64,000 bases of DNA from the NCBI RefSeq assembly GCF_013409255.1, contig NZ_JACCAS010000001.1:620001-684000 (forward strand). The letters run 5' to 3'. A program made the translations under genes and the position numbers. This document shows, piece by piece, positions 32,396 through 41,615 of this stretch. This DNA comes from Paraburkholderia bryophila. GTDB taxonomy: Bacteria; Pseudomonadota; Gammaproteobacteria; Burkholderiales; Burkholderiaceae. Under the pieces are notes generated by a model. It was not told the DNA's origin, searched no databases, and saw only the letters and a list, made by a program, of their open reading frames with translations. The first letter of the stretch is position 1. Every line of letters begins with the position of its first letter.

Positions 32396-35092
32396 TTAGT
32401 TGTCCTGTGGCACACCAAGCAAAGAGGCGATTCGATTAAATGAATTCTTTCTCTCCGCATACCCGTTGAGGCCTCCATTAACCAGATTCGTGATGGTCAA
32501 GACCGTTGAATTCGCGTCGTCGCAGACAGAATTTGCGCGAACATTTTCCCAGTAGAAAAATGCCGTCTCGACCCCGTAGTCAAGACTCGAGAGCACAACA
32601 TCTGGATTCGCGACAAAATCCCGCTGATCCTCCGGAAATTTTTGATTATGAGAATCTTTGAAGCGCGTATAGTTCCGCTTGCCGGTCAATTGAATAATTC
32701 CCCGCCCCCTGTACTTATAGCCGTCGCCGGTCTCCTCGCTACCGTTATCCATTCTGTTGGCATACACGTAGTTCGCCAGGCGCTCAGGTTGGTGCGCGTA
32801 ATAATCAGCCTCTGCCCATAATTTGCTTCTTAGCTGGCCGAAGTTGCAGACTATATCCACTGGCGTTTCATGAAATTTCCCTGCATGGACCCCACTGGGA
32901 GGCGACTTGCATCCAAATTTCTTTTTCATTCCCTTGACGCTATAGCTCAAGCCCTCTTCCAGATTTTTAAAATGACTTTCCACCGCAATCTGGGAGAGAA
33001 AATGCGCGATCCGTTTTGGCTTGTCTATTCCATACTTTCGGGCCGATCTATTCAGGTAAGGCAAGACTTCCCGGTGATATGACTCGGCTGTACCGGGATC
33101 GACTATCCTCAGCATTTGCAATGTGATCAGGTCGTCCGTTTCGGCCATGCTGTCGAGGAACGTCAGCGGGTTGAAATGCCAGACGCACGACGACGCCGGA
33201 AAGTCCTCCACCCCCTCGATCTCGTCCCACCAGGAAAGCTGATCGATCCGCTCGAGCTCGTGCTTAAGGCGCTTCGGATCGTTCTTGAGCAGCGCGTCCT
33301 TTTCCTTCAGCACGTTCCACCTGGCCGCATCGGACTTCCCTTGCCATTCACTGGGATGTCTGGCGACAACGTGCGCAAGCGCATTGCGCACAACCGGGTT
33401 GTGATTCGCTGCGGCAAGCTCGTCGGGCATGATGTCGCTGTCCGGATGCTGATCGATAAGCCGGTAGATCTTCCTGAAAAACTCCGGCACGTCCTCAGGA
33501 TCCATATACCCGTTCGCAGTGGCGTTCGTCTCCTCGATCTGTCGGAAACCCAGCTTCGTCCAGTCGTATTGCACGACATTCTGAAGACGACTCTCGGGCA
33601 CCCAGCCTGTCAACACGCCACCGTCTCCGATACCCTCGACCGGAAACCATTTCTTGTGCCGCGCGTCGAGCTTCGCCAGTGAGGGTGTCGTGTCGACCAC
33701 AACCGGTAAAAGCAACGGATCTGTGCCGGGCGTAAAAGTACTGACTCCTGAGGCCGATACCTCTTCCCTTGCAGGCGCTCCGTCCGTACCCGCTACCTTG
33801 AATCTCCGGCCTTCGGTCAGTCCCGCCGTATTCGCGAAGAAGTCGTTGAATTTCGGATCGCCGGTGAATACTTCAAGATGAGCCTGCTGGCGAGTCATCT
33901 TGTCGTGATCGCCTGCGCCGGGCGTTTCGTACAGACCAAGGTGGCCGATGGCGTCGCCTGCTTCGACCGGTATCGGAGGATTGCAGGTCACGACGTTGAA
34001 GAGATCAGGGATCAGCGGGTCGCGCGAAAGACCAGTCCCGCTCGATCTGATCCACACTGTGGCGCCGACGGCGACCGGCCCTGCGCTGCCCGCGCCGAGC
34101 GTCAGTATCGTCACCTGCGCGAAGGGCTTCATCTTGTTGCCCTGCCTGAGTAGCTTCTCCTGCTCAATCTTGACGGTCGTGCCCGGAGGCACGGTATGGA
34201 TGACAGCGCCCGCGACGTTCTGAGCCGAGGGTTCGCCTCTGGCGCTGACTTCATGCAACAGCGTTCCGGTCGCCTTCCGGTTCGACTTCCAGTACGCCGG
34301 GCGCTTTCGGATATCGGCACCGGTCGTGGCCTCTAGCTGGACGCCATGGGTTGCGATCCAATAGTGTTGTCCGGCGGTTATCGCTTGAGATGTCGGATTA
34401 CCCGACACCGGTACCGCATTGACCACGACGTAAAGCAGCTTTGTTATCTGATCGCCTGCCGTCGATTGCACTTCATCCAGCACCGACAACTCAGTACCCG
34501 ATGGCAACGCAATAGCCGGATTCACCGCCGGCACGTCATGAAGTCCGTAGAGTGGCGACGCAAAGCCCGGCACAGACATCGCACCGGAATCCGACGGAGT
34601 TTCCGCAATCGCCGGACACCTTTCATACGCCACGGCAGACGTTCCCTGCACCACGACACGCTGTGCATAGCCGCTATACGGCAGCAGATGCATATACAGG
34701 CTGTAGAAGACCAGTGTGTTCTGCGACCCCGGGGATGTTGAACCCGCCGTTGAAGCCTTACGCGGCGACTCATAACGATGCCGCACCAGACAGAACGACG
34801 TCGAATACTTCAACGTCTGCGCATCCGCACCTTCCCCCCAGGTCGACGTCCGGTAGTCGTCGTTCAGACGGTAGGCTACGACCTCTCCCGTGGCCATTGC
34901 ACGGATCGGCCGGGCGTCCGCCAGATATTCACTGGTGGCGTCGCTGATATGCAGTCCGCCATGCCAGAAGCCGTGAGTACCCAACAGGTAAAAACCTGCG
35001 GATTCGCCGTTCAGATGTTCGAACAGTTCCTTCGCCGACTTGAACTCACTGCCGTCTGCTCTGGTGATCGGATACTTGAAGCTGAGAGACAT
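32396..35092 (-). CDS. Candidate T6SS peptidoglycan-hydrolase effector: M23-like plus GH19 lysozyme domain
   Basis: 898 residues, no signal peptide. Residues 35-135 look like a LytM/M23 fold: HGFWHGGLHISD (H44, H48), then RPIRAMATGEVVAY, and YSLYMHL. The partner motif lies far downstream near residue 404 as QQAHLEVF. In active M23 enzymes the motifs are HxxxD and HxH; here they read HxxxH and HxE, so the site is altered or dead. SH3-like stretches fill the middle. From about residue 681 a GH19 lysozyme/chitinase domain follows: FLSQIAVESHFKNLEEGLSY (E705 as candidate acid) and YKYRGRGIIQLTG. Lack of export signal plus a periplasmic partner gene suggest delivery by the nearby T6SS. Start ATG 35092. 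Confidence 0.82.
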   Translation of the reverse strand: MSLSFKYPITRADGSEFKSAKELFEHLNGESAGFYLLGTHGFWHGGLHISDATSEYLADARPIRAMATGEVVAYRLNDDYRTSTWGEGADAQTLKYSTSFCLVRHRYESPRKASTAGSTSPGSQNTLVFYSLYMHLLPYSGYAQRVVVQGTSAVAYERCPAIAETPSDSGAMSVPGFASPLYGLHDVPAVNPAIALPSGTELSVLDEVQSTAGDQITKLLYVVVNAVPVSGNPTSQAITAGQHYWIATHGVQLEATTGADIRKRPAYWKSNRKATGTLLHEVSARGEPSAQNVAGAVIHTVPPGTTVKIEQEKLLRQGNKMKPFAQVTILTLGAGSAGPVAVGATVWIRSSGTGLSRDPLIPDLFNVVTCNPPIPVEAGDAIGHLGLYETPGAGDHDKMTRQQAHLEVFTGDPKFNDFFANTAGLTEGRRFKVAGTDGAPAREEVSASGVSTFTPGTDPLLLPVVVDTTPSLAKLDARHKKWFPVEGIGDGGVLTGWVPESRLQNVVQYDWTKLGFRQIEETNATANGYMDPEDVPEFFRKIYRLIDQHPDSDIMPDELAAANHNPVVRNALAHVVARHPSEWQGKSDAARWNVLKEKDALLKNDPKRLKHELERIDQLSWWDEIEGVEDFPASSCVWHFNPLTFLDSMAETDDLITLQMLRIVDPGTAESYHREVLPYLNRSARKYGIDKPKRIAHFLSQIAVESHFKNLEEGLSYSVKGMKKKFGCKSPPSGVHAGKFHETPVDIVCNFGQLRSKLWAEADYYAHQPERLANYVYANRMDNGSEETGDGYKYRGRGIIQLTGKRNYTRFKDSHNQKFPEDQRDFVANPDVVLSSLDYGVETAFFYWENVRANSVCDDANSTVLTITNLVNGGLNGYAERKNSFNRIASLLGVPQDN

Positions 35093-35340
35093 TGATTGAA
35101 ATACTCTGGCTTATACCGGTTTCGAATGACGCGCTCAGTGGCGATCGCTTGTGCTGTTTGCGCAGCGCCAGACGATCTCGACTGTGCTCTCGTATGCCCG
35201 CTTTCGCCGTTCGCGCAAGCAGCACATTCAAAAGATTAAGCCATATTCCTCATACGAAATTGCCAACTTTTCCAAATCTTGTTGTGGAAATTTCGGCATC
35301 CCAATCAAGCAGAAAAAAGCCACCTATTCCGCATTTTCTT

Positions 35341-35982
35341 TCACCCCGCCGTGTCCCCACCCACCCACTGCGACTGCGCCACATACCCATCCACCGCGCG
35401 CATCACACGCACCTCCAGCGCAGCCGCATCACGTTCATCGCGCTGCCCGGCGGCGTCGACCATGCCATGCACGATCGCCAGCAAATCGTGCGCAACCAGA
35501 CCGGCGTCACTCAACTGAGGCGCGTCCCGCTTCTCCGTCAGCGCACTCGTCAGCACGCCATGGACCAGGTCCGCCAGCCGCTGGTTACGTTGACCGAGCG
35601 GCAACCTGCGCTCCTCGAAATCGATGACGCGCGCCAGTGCCGGCCGGCGCATCTGATGCGCGACTGCCGCGTGCACCATCGTCTGCACGCACCCCCGCGA
35701 ACTCTCCACTAACGCCGCCGTCTCGATGTCCACGACCAACTGCGCCGTCTCGCGCTCGATCAGCGCCACCGTCAACGCGTCGCGATTAGGGAAGTACTGA
35801 TACAGCGAGCCGATGCTGACGCCGGCACGCTCGGCGACCGCGTTGGTCGTGCAGGCGACGAGCCCCTGCGTCTCCAGAATGCGAGCGGCCGCTTCGAGCA
35901 CGGCTTCGACGGTTTGCGCCGAACGCCGCTGAACTGGCGCTTTACGGGGTTTCAGACGCTGTGCAGCAGTGGATTTGGCCAT
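35341..35982 (-). CDS. TetR-family transcriptional regulator
   Basis: 213 residues from ATG 35982 (MAKSTAAQRLKPRKAP). The N-terminal helix-turn-helix is typical: AAARILETQGLVACTTNAVAERAGVS then IGSLYQYFPNRDAL. The C-terminal 130 residues are the helical ligand and dimer domain. The ligand is unknown. It is divergent from the darcynin-like gene, 125 bases apart, which is the likeliest target (inference). The upstream frame to 36027 lacks family likeness. Confidence 0.9.
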   Translation of the reverse strand: MAKSTAAQRLKPRKAPVQRRSAQTVEAVLEAAARILETQGLVACTTNAVAERAGVSIGSLYQYFPNRDALTVALIERETAQLVVDIETAALVESSRGCVQTMVHAAVAHQMRRPALARVIDFEERRLPLGQRNQRLADLVHGVLTSALTEKRDAPQLSDAGLVAHDLLAIVHGMVDAAGQRDERDAAALEVRVMRAVDGYVAQSQWVGGDTAG

Positions 35983-36107
35983 GGCTGAAATGCGAGTTTT
36001 AAACGTGAGTGATCGCTCGTATTCCAAACCTGTTTTTCGCGAAAACCCGATCGCCCCCTTAGCCCTCGACTGAAACTTGATCTCATGACCTCCTCTGCAA
36101 AAAAACT

Positions 36108-36446
36108 GTGTTGACCGTTTTCATGCTCGTCAAAACGAGGCCCGAATGGCTCGCCTTGTCCGACGACGAACGCGCCCGCCTGCTGCACGAACATGTGCTG
36201 CCGATTCTCAAGAAGCACGCCGACGAAGTGACCATGCGGTACTACGACATCGAGTTCTACTCGGCCCGCGTCACCGACATCTGGGTATGGGACGCGAGCA
36301 GCCACCACGCCTATGAAATGGTTGTCGAAGCGTTGCGCATGACACCGTTCTGGGATCGCTTCTACGACGTCGTCGAGATTTTGCCGGGCGTGGAAAACGC
36401 CGTTGCTCAGGCTTACGACCGGGACGCGGCGCTGCCGGCGGCTTGA
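36108..36446 (+). CDS. Darcynin-like protein
   Basis: About 112 residues resembling the darcynin family (small single-domain proteins of unknown function): TVFMLVKTRPEWLALSDDER, RYYDIEFYSARVTDIWVWDA and FYDVVEILPGVENA. The start is awkward. GTG 36108 and TTG 36111 have no ribosome site; ATG 36123 would cut into the conserved TVFMLVKT. An ATG at 36085 is out of frame but joins if the A7 run at 36099-36105 were A8, giving MTSSAKKTVLTVFMLVKT. Divergent from the TetR gene, by which it may be controlled. Confidence 0.78.
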   Translation: MLTVFMLVKTRPEWLALSDDERARLLHEHVLPILKKHADEVTMRYYDIEFYSARVTDIWVWDASSHHAYEMVVEALRMTPFWDRFYDVVEILPGVENAVAQAYDRDAALPAA

Positions 36447-36515
36447 ACCGAAAACCTTCGTGGATAAACGGGCCGGGAAGCTGCCGTAGCGACGCCGGCC
36501 GCGCGCTACCTGGCG

Positions 36516-37052
36516 TCAATCGGTCTTCGTTTTCGATGGATCGGATTGCGATTGCGCCACCAGGGTCCGATCGATCAACTCCAGTTTCAGCGGCTTATCT
36601 GTCGAGAGTCTTTTCCTCGGAATCACCGTGCGCCACTGACCATTCGGGCTCGGCTCCCGGTAGAACGCCACGATCGCGACGTACCGCGTATCCGTCTGTA
36701 TCGGCTCAGACAGGCTCACGGCGCCGCCCGGATTCACCACGGCCGCCGTACTCGCCCTCAAGTCCTGCGCGAGCCAGGCTTTGTCGTTCGTCAGCAAGTC
36801 GCTGTACGACGCGGCGTCGAACAGCTTGCGGTCCTTCAACTGATAGACGCGCACGACCACCGAACAAGGCCGATTGGCTTCATCCGGATTGATGGACGCC
36901 CGCGCGACGAAATCGACATCGACCGTCTTGATCTGCCTGTAAAACACCGCGCGGTAAGCGCCCGTGCCCGTATCCGAAACGGCTTGCCACGCGCCGCAGC
37001 CCGACAGCAGCGCGATCGATACGAAACCGGTGACAATCAAGCGTAAAAACAT
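36516..37052 (-). CDS. tssJ: T6SS outer-membrane lipoprotein TssJ
   Basis: 178 residues from ATG 37052 (MFLRLIVTGF) with lipobox LLSGC, so Cys near residue 20 is lipidated and anchors the protein in the outer membrane. The mature domain fits the TssJ/SciN transthyretin-like fold (INPDEANRPCSVVVRVYQLKDRKLFDAASY). It binds the periplasmic part of TssM and builds the trans-envelope complex with TssL. It is the last gene of the leftward T6SS operon, 13 bases after tssG, with GGAGTG as ribosome site. Confidence 0.9.
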   Translation of the reverse strand: MFLRLIVTGFVSIALLSGCGAWQAVSDTGTGAYRAVFYRQIKTVDVDFVARASINPDEANRPCSVVVRVYQLKDRKLFDAASYSDLLTNDKAWLAQDLRASTAAVVNPGGAVSLSEPIQTDTRYVAIVAFYREPSPNGQWRTVIPRKRLSTDKPLKLELIDRTLVAQSQSDPSKTKTD

Positions 37053-37065
37053 GAACACTCCGGAT

Positions 37066-38166
37066 TCAGGAGACGCGTGCAGCGTCGAGAAACGGGTCGG
37101 CGACGGACGATGGAAACGCCTCGCACACGCCAAGGGGAATCGTTATCAAACGATCCGAGGAGGAAGGCAACACGGTGGTCCACGCGAGCCGGGGCGCGGG
37201 CCCCTCATGCGACGCGCCGACAACAGGCGCCGGCGCGAAGCGCGAAGACATCTCCATCTGCACGAAGACGTCGGCCTTGACACCGACATACAGCTTTAGA
37301 AACGCCATCAGTTCGCGATGCAGGCCGGCTCCCGGCAGAAGGTCATACGTCTGGCGTGCGTCCGCCGGCCGCAACGTCACACACACTGCGCCACTGCGAT
37401 ACGCCAGCCGTGCGCCAAGCACGTAGCTGCCGCCGAGACCGTGAGGCACGCGCCCCGCGTCGGCGACGCAACCCAGCGGGCTGGGTTTGCCCACCCGCTT
37501 GAGCGTCGCGTGAAATTCATCGACGCGCACCTCCACGCCCGGCACAGCCAGCGCGACCACGCCCGCGAGCCCCTCGGACGTACGCGTTCGCTGGATCAAC
37601 AGTCCGAGCAGCGCCAACGCGCGCGAGTCCGGTAAACCGGCGCGCGCCGGTTTACCGCCCCAACCGAAACCTGCTAGACAGAGCAGATTCCGCGAATGGT
37701 CGTCGATGCCCCCGGCACGAAAGCCGATCGGATAGCGATATTTCTTCCACGCGCGATAGAGCAGCGTGACGAAACGATGGTTGAACTGATCGAGAAAGGC
37801 TTCGACCGCTTCATGCCCTTCCTCGCGCAGTACGATATCGTCGATCAAATGCGACGGCATCGCCGCGTCCACGCCGTACAAGCCCATAAAGGTGGTGCGC
37901 ACTGTCGGCGCTGAGCCGGCACATTCGTCGTCGAGATCGACGCGCGCCACCTCGCCGGCCGGAAAGCCCACACGCTGGCGCGGCCGGAAGCGCACCGGTT
38001 CGAATTCAGGCGTGTCTTGCGTACCGAAACCCGGATGGTCCGGCACACGCAGTTCCAGCAACCGGCACAATTGCATGAAGCTCATGGCCGGCGCGCGGCC
38101 AAGCAGCGACGCGACGAACGGGTCAAGCGCCTCCGGAAAACCCTGCGACGAAACAAGCGCAGTCAT
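37066..38166 (-). CDS. tssG: T6SS baseplate protein TssG
   Basis: 366 residues. The sequence shows the usual TssG features: SFMQLCRLLE near residue 30, RFRPRQRVGFPAGEV, and the middle FLDQFNHRFVTLLYRAWKKYR. TssG pairs with TssF in the wedge of the baseplate. ATG 38166 overlaps the tssF stop (ATGA), so the two are coupled; the TTG further upstream is less likely. Cytoplasmic. Confidence 0.92.
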   Translation of the reverse strand: MTALVSSQGFPEALDPFVASLLGRAPAMSFMQLCRLLELRVPDHPGFGTQDTPEFEPVRFRPRQRVGFPAGEVARVDLDDECAGSAPTVRTTFMGLYGVDAAMPSHLIDDIVLREEGHEAVEAFLDQFNHRFVTLLYRAWKKYRYPIGFRAGGIDDHSRNLLCLAGFGWGGKPARAGLPDSRALALLGLLIQRTRTSEGLAGVVALAVPGVEVRVDEFHATLKRVGKPSPLGCVADAGRVPHGLGGSYVLGARLAYRSGAVCVTLRPADARQTYDLLPGAGLHRELMAFLKLYVGVKADVFVQMEMSSRFAPAPVVGASHEGPAPRLAWTTVLPSSSDRLITIPLGVCEAFPSSVADPFLDAARVS

Positions 38167-39983
38167 AACGGACAACGCAGCGCCTTGCTGCGCGGCCAGA
38201 CGATGCGGGCCTGCGAAGGCAAGCTGACTATCTCAAGCTTCGTGAACAGATTGATCTCGGCATACAGCGCGAAAAACCGGTGCAGCAGTTCACCGAACAG
38301 CATCAGGTCGCCCTCGCCCGCGAACGCGTGGCTATCGAGCGTGACTTCGATCAGCACGCCGCGTTCGACCGCGCCGCCCGTCACCTCTTCGCGCAGTGCC
38401 TCCGACACATGCAAAATGCCCGCAAGACGACGCCGGTTCAGTTCGTCGCCGGTCCAGTCGTACAGCGCCAATGCGCCGCGCAACACCTCGGCGTTCATCA
38501 GCGACAGAAAGTTCGGTGCGAGATGGGACAACACCCGCCATTGAAAGCGGTCGCCCGTCGGCGGATACAACGGCAGCGTTGGCGCAACAAGATTTCGCAC
38601 CCTCGCGACATTCGGCACACCGGCGCCGAGTTCGTCGAGACTCGCCTCGTGCAGGCCCTTTCGCGGCAACATGCCGTTGGTGCCGGTCACGCGCAGCGAC
38701 AGACTTTCTTCCGGAAGATCCGTCAGGCTCTCCCATGCGTGGCCGCCCAGAACGATCCACGTTTCATGCAGACCCGCGCCGCTCTGGCGCACCCGCGTAT
38801 GGAAATAGCGCTCGGGCGCTTCGTGCCGCAGCATGCCGCCACGGTGCCGGAAGGTCGCGAACGGCACGTACTCGTAACGCTCGGCGTTGTCGTGATCGAT
38901 CGCTTCGATCGCATCGACGGAATACGTTTCGACGTGTCCCGCCGCGTGGCCGGCCGGCACGACCCGGTATTCGGTTTCGTGGTGGTCGACCTGAACCGTT
39001 TCGGCATCCAGTGGAAACAGATTGATGACCGGCGCGCAGAACAGGCGCACGTTGTCCACCGTAAAGCGCTGGTCGGATGGGTAATTGTGCGTGAGGAGGA
39101 TCTCGAGTTCGAAGCGGGTCGTGTCCACGGGCAGTTTGGTCGCGTCCAGACCGCACAGATCCACGAACAGAAATTTCTCGCGGAAACTGAAATATTCGAG
39201 CAGCAGTTGATAGCCCGAAAACGCCGCATCCGCTTTCGGCCACAATCGCTCTTCGAGCGTGAACCCCGCTGGTTCGATGCTGACGCCGTCGAGCGGCAGC
39301 GCGTCCCCGCCGCGCAATTCCGGAATGCGCCAGACGATCGACGCCACCTGCCGGGTCAGCGCGAGGTGCATCGCGAACGCCGTGGGCAAATCGGCGTTCA
39401 GATAGAGCGGCAGACGCGAGAGATCCATCGCATCCCGGCGCGCGGACCGGTCGATCTCGAACTGCAGGCCGATCACCGAACGTCCGTCGTGACGCACGGC
39501 CGGCGCGGCGTTGACGAGCCGGATCGGTTGTAAACTCACGGCCCGGGTCGTGCGATACAGACATTGCACGGCCTTCGGCACCGCACCCGCACCTTGAGAG
39601 GCCGCCGCAAGCGGCGTGGAGATCGGCGCCGAGCGCACCGGCACGCCCGCAGGCAGGCATTCGGTTCTCTGCAATTTTTCCGCGAGCGGCGTGAATTCGA
39701 CGATCGACAGTGACGGAATCATGCGCAGGTAATGCGGCCACAGCAGACTGACGAGTCCTTCGGTCAGCTCGGGTAATTCGTCGTCCAGTTTCTGCTGCAA
39801 ACGTCCGCTCAGGAACGCGAAGCCCTCGTAAAGACGTTCGACGTACGGATCGCGGTCGCCCACGCGATCGAGATTGAGCATGCGGGCCCGGTCCGGATGC
39901 GCCTGAGCGAACTCCTTGCCAGCCTCTCTCAAATAGCGCATCTCGGCGTCGTAATAGCGCAGGATCGGATTGTCGTGGTTCAT
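38163..39983 (-). CDS. tssF: T6SS baseplate protein TssF
   Basis: The 606-residue baseplate wedge subunit (VasA/ImpG). It starts ILRYYDAEMRYLREAGKEFA and continues RDPYVERLYEGFAFLSGRLQQKLDDELPE, diagnostic for the family. Length is normal. It forms the (TssF)2-TssG wedge that docks on the TssJLM membrane complex. It lies 12 bases after tssA and overlaps tssG. Confidence 0.95.
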   Translation of the reverse strand: MNHDNPILRYYDAEMRYLREAGKEFAQAHPDRARMLNLDRVGDRDPYVERLYEGFAFLSGRLQQKLDDELPELTEGLVSLLWPHYLRMIPSLSIVEFTPLAEKLQRTECLPAGVPVRSAPISTPLAAASQGAGAVPKAVQCLYRTTRAVSLQPIRLVNAAPAVRHDGRSVIGLQFEIDRSARRDAMDLSRLPLYLNADLPTAFAMHLALTRQVASIVWRIPELRGGDALPLDGVSIEPAGFTLEERLWPKADAAFSGYQLLLEYFSFREKFLFVDLCGLDATKLPVDTTRFELEILLTHNYPSDQRFTVDNVRLFCAPVINLFPLDAETVQVDHHETEYRVVPAGHAAGHVETYSVDAIEAIDHDNAERYEYVPFATFRHRGGMLRHEAPERYFHTRVRQSGAGLHETWIVLGGHAWESLTDLPEESLSLRVTGTNGMLPRKGLHEASLDELGAGVPNVARVRNLVAPTLPLYPPTGDRFQWRVLSHLAPNFLSLMNAEVLRGALALYDWTGDELNRRRLAGILHVSEALREEVTGGAVERGVLIEVTLDSHAFAGEGDLMLFGELLHRFFALYAEINLFTKLEIVSLPSQARIVWPRSKALRCPL

Positions 39984-39995
39984 GGAAACTCGGGG

Positions 39996-41615
39996 TTATG
40001 ACAGGGTCAGCGCGCGGGCCGGGTCGAGCACGACCAGCTCGCCCTGCAGATGTTCCACACGACGGGCCAGCGCCGGCTTGTCAGCGTCCTTGCGGCGGCC
40101 GAGCGTTTTGAGCGACTTGAGCAATTGAAGCTTGATGTCGAACGCCAGCGCGGGCTCCCAGTGAATCAGCTTCAGCGATTGCACGGCAGCGTCCAACTCG
40201 CTCAGCAGCGACATGGCAATCTCCGCCCGGCCGGCGTGATCGGCGAGGCGCGCCATGACGACGCGTTGCAGATAGCGCCGGCGCTCGGTCATGACGCCGG
40301 GCAGCGACTCCAGCCAGACGAAGGCCGCTTCGAGCGTCTGGTTCGTGCTCAGTTCGCGCGCCTGCGTTTCGATTTCGGGCCAATTGTCGGCGACATCGAG
40401 GTGTTGATGCGCCGTAACCGGCAACGGTGCAATCGCCTCGCCGGCTTCCAGATCGCGCACGACCGCGTGCCGCGCAATCCATTCGCGGGCCGTGTCGTCG
40501 GCGAAGGGCGTGCCGTCGTTGAACGCCAGCCGTTCGATGCCGGGTAGCCGGTCGAGAAACAGCGCGACGTCGGCCCGCAACAGCTCGCGCCAGGTGTTGT
40601 ACGGTGCACCGATGTGATCGAGCGCGACGTGCTGGAAGTACTGCAAGTCGAGCCACAGATGATTTGCCCCTTCCATGAACGCCCCTTCCACACGTTCGAG
40701 CAGTTCATGCCACTGTCTTTGCAGAACGAGCAGCTTCATCTGCTGACGTAACTCCGCGCGTGGCGGCACGAGACGCGTGCGTGCCTCGACGTCGGCGGGT
40801 GGCGGCTCATGCAGCGTGTCCCAGCGCACGCCGCGCACGAGCCTCGCAGAGGGCAGATAACCGTTTTCCTGGTCGCGCAGATAAACCGCCATCGCACGGG
40901 CCTGATCGAGTAGTTCGCGCGTGGAAGAGACGCTGCCAGTGGTCAGCGCGGTCCGCGCGGCCTGTGTGCTCCGAGCGGTCTGTGTGCCGCCTGACGCTGT
41001 TCCGTTACCTGCTTCAAGGTTCGGTCCCGGTGTGTCGTTGCGTTCGAAGCGGACCATAAGCGCCTGCAGGTTCGGGCGAGCCGTCTCGTTCCATTGGTTC
41101 GTTGCCGTGATCAGCAGATTCAGCGCGGCGATCGCGCGTTCGAAATCCGCTGGGGCGAACTCGCTGTGGCTCATAAGCGGATCGATAATCCTCGTCATGG
41201 CAAGCCACTCGAGTGCGGCCTTCTTCGCTTCCGGACGCGCGGGCAGCAAGGCGTCGCCAAAACGGTCGATCAACGCCGCGGCCAGGTCCAGTCCATCGGC
41301 AAAACCCGCCGGGCCGTCCTGACGCAGCCGGGCGAATGCGTAGTAGCCGGCCAGTCGCAAATCCTTGCCGACCTCCTTGAGCAACTGCTCGCAGGTGGCG
41401 ACGATTAGTGCGTCGTCGATGCCCGAAAGCCGGTTGACCTCGTCTTTCAGCGCGAAAAATGCGTCTTCATAACCAGGATCGCGACCCACGCCGACGACGC
41501 CCCCACCCGCGATGGGTTGCAGCCAGGCGTCCCAACGGACGATGCGCTCGCGCATCCGTTGCTCGGCGTCGCGCGATGGAAACAGGCCTTTCAGAAGATT
41601 CGGCAGCATGCTCAT
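39996..41615 (-). CDS. tssA: T6SS assembly protein TssA
   Basis: 539 residues with an ImpA-type N-terminal domain (GRDPGYEDAFFALKDEVNRLSG) and a VasJ-like helical C-terminal part (ENGYLPSARLVRGVRWD, then TNQTLEAAFVWLESLPGVMTERRRYLQRVVMARL). TssA proteins of this long class help start and polymerise the tail or stay at its end. The ATG at 41615 overlaps the tssM stop (ATGA). Class assignment is by length and motifs only. Confidence 0.9.
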   Translation of the reverse strand: MSMLPNLLKGLFPSRDAEQRMRERIVRWDAWLQPIAGGGVVGVGRDPGYEDAFFALKDEVNRLSGIDDALIVATCEQLLKEVGKDLRLAGYYAFARLRQDGPAGFADGLDLAAALIDRFGDALLPARPEAKKAALEWLAMTRIIDPLMSHSEFAPADFERAIAALNLLITATNQWNETARPNLQALMVRFERNDTPGPNLEAGNGTASGGTQTARSTQAARTALTTGSVSSTRELLDQARAMAVYLRDQENGYLPSARLVRGVRWDTLHEPPPADVEARTRLVPPRAELRQQMKLLVLQRQWHELLERVEGAFMEGANHLWLDLQYFQHVALDHIGAPYNTWRELLRADVALFLDRLPGIERLAFNDGTPFADDTAREWIARHAVVRDLEAGEAIAPLPVTAHQHLDVADNWPEIETQARELSTNQTLEAAFVWLESLPGVMTERRRYLQRVVMARLADHAGRAEIAMSLLSELDAAVQSLKLIHWEPALAFDIKLQLLKSLKTLGRRKDADKPALARRVEHLQGELVVLDPARALTLS

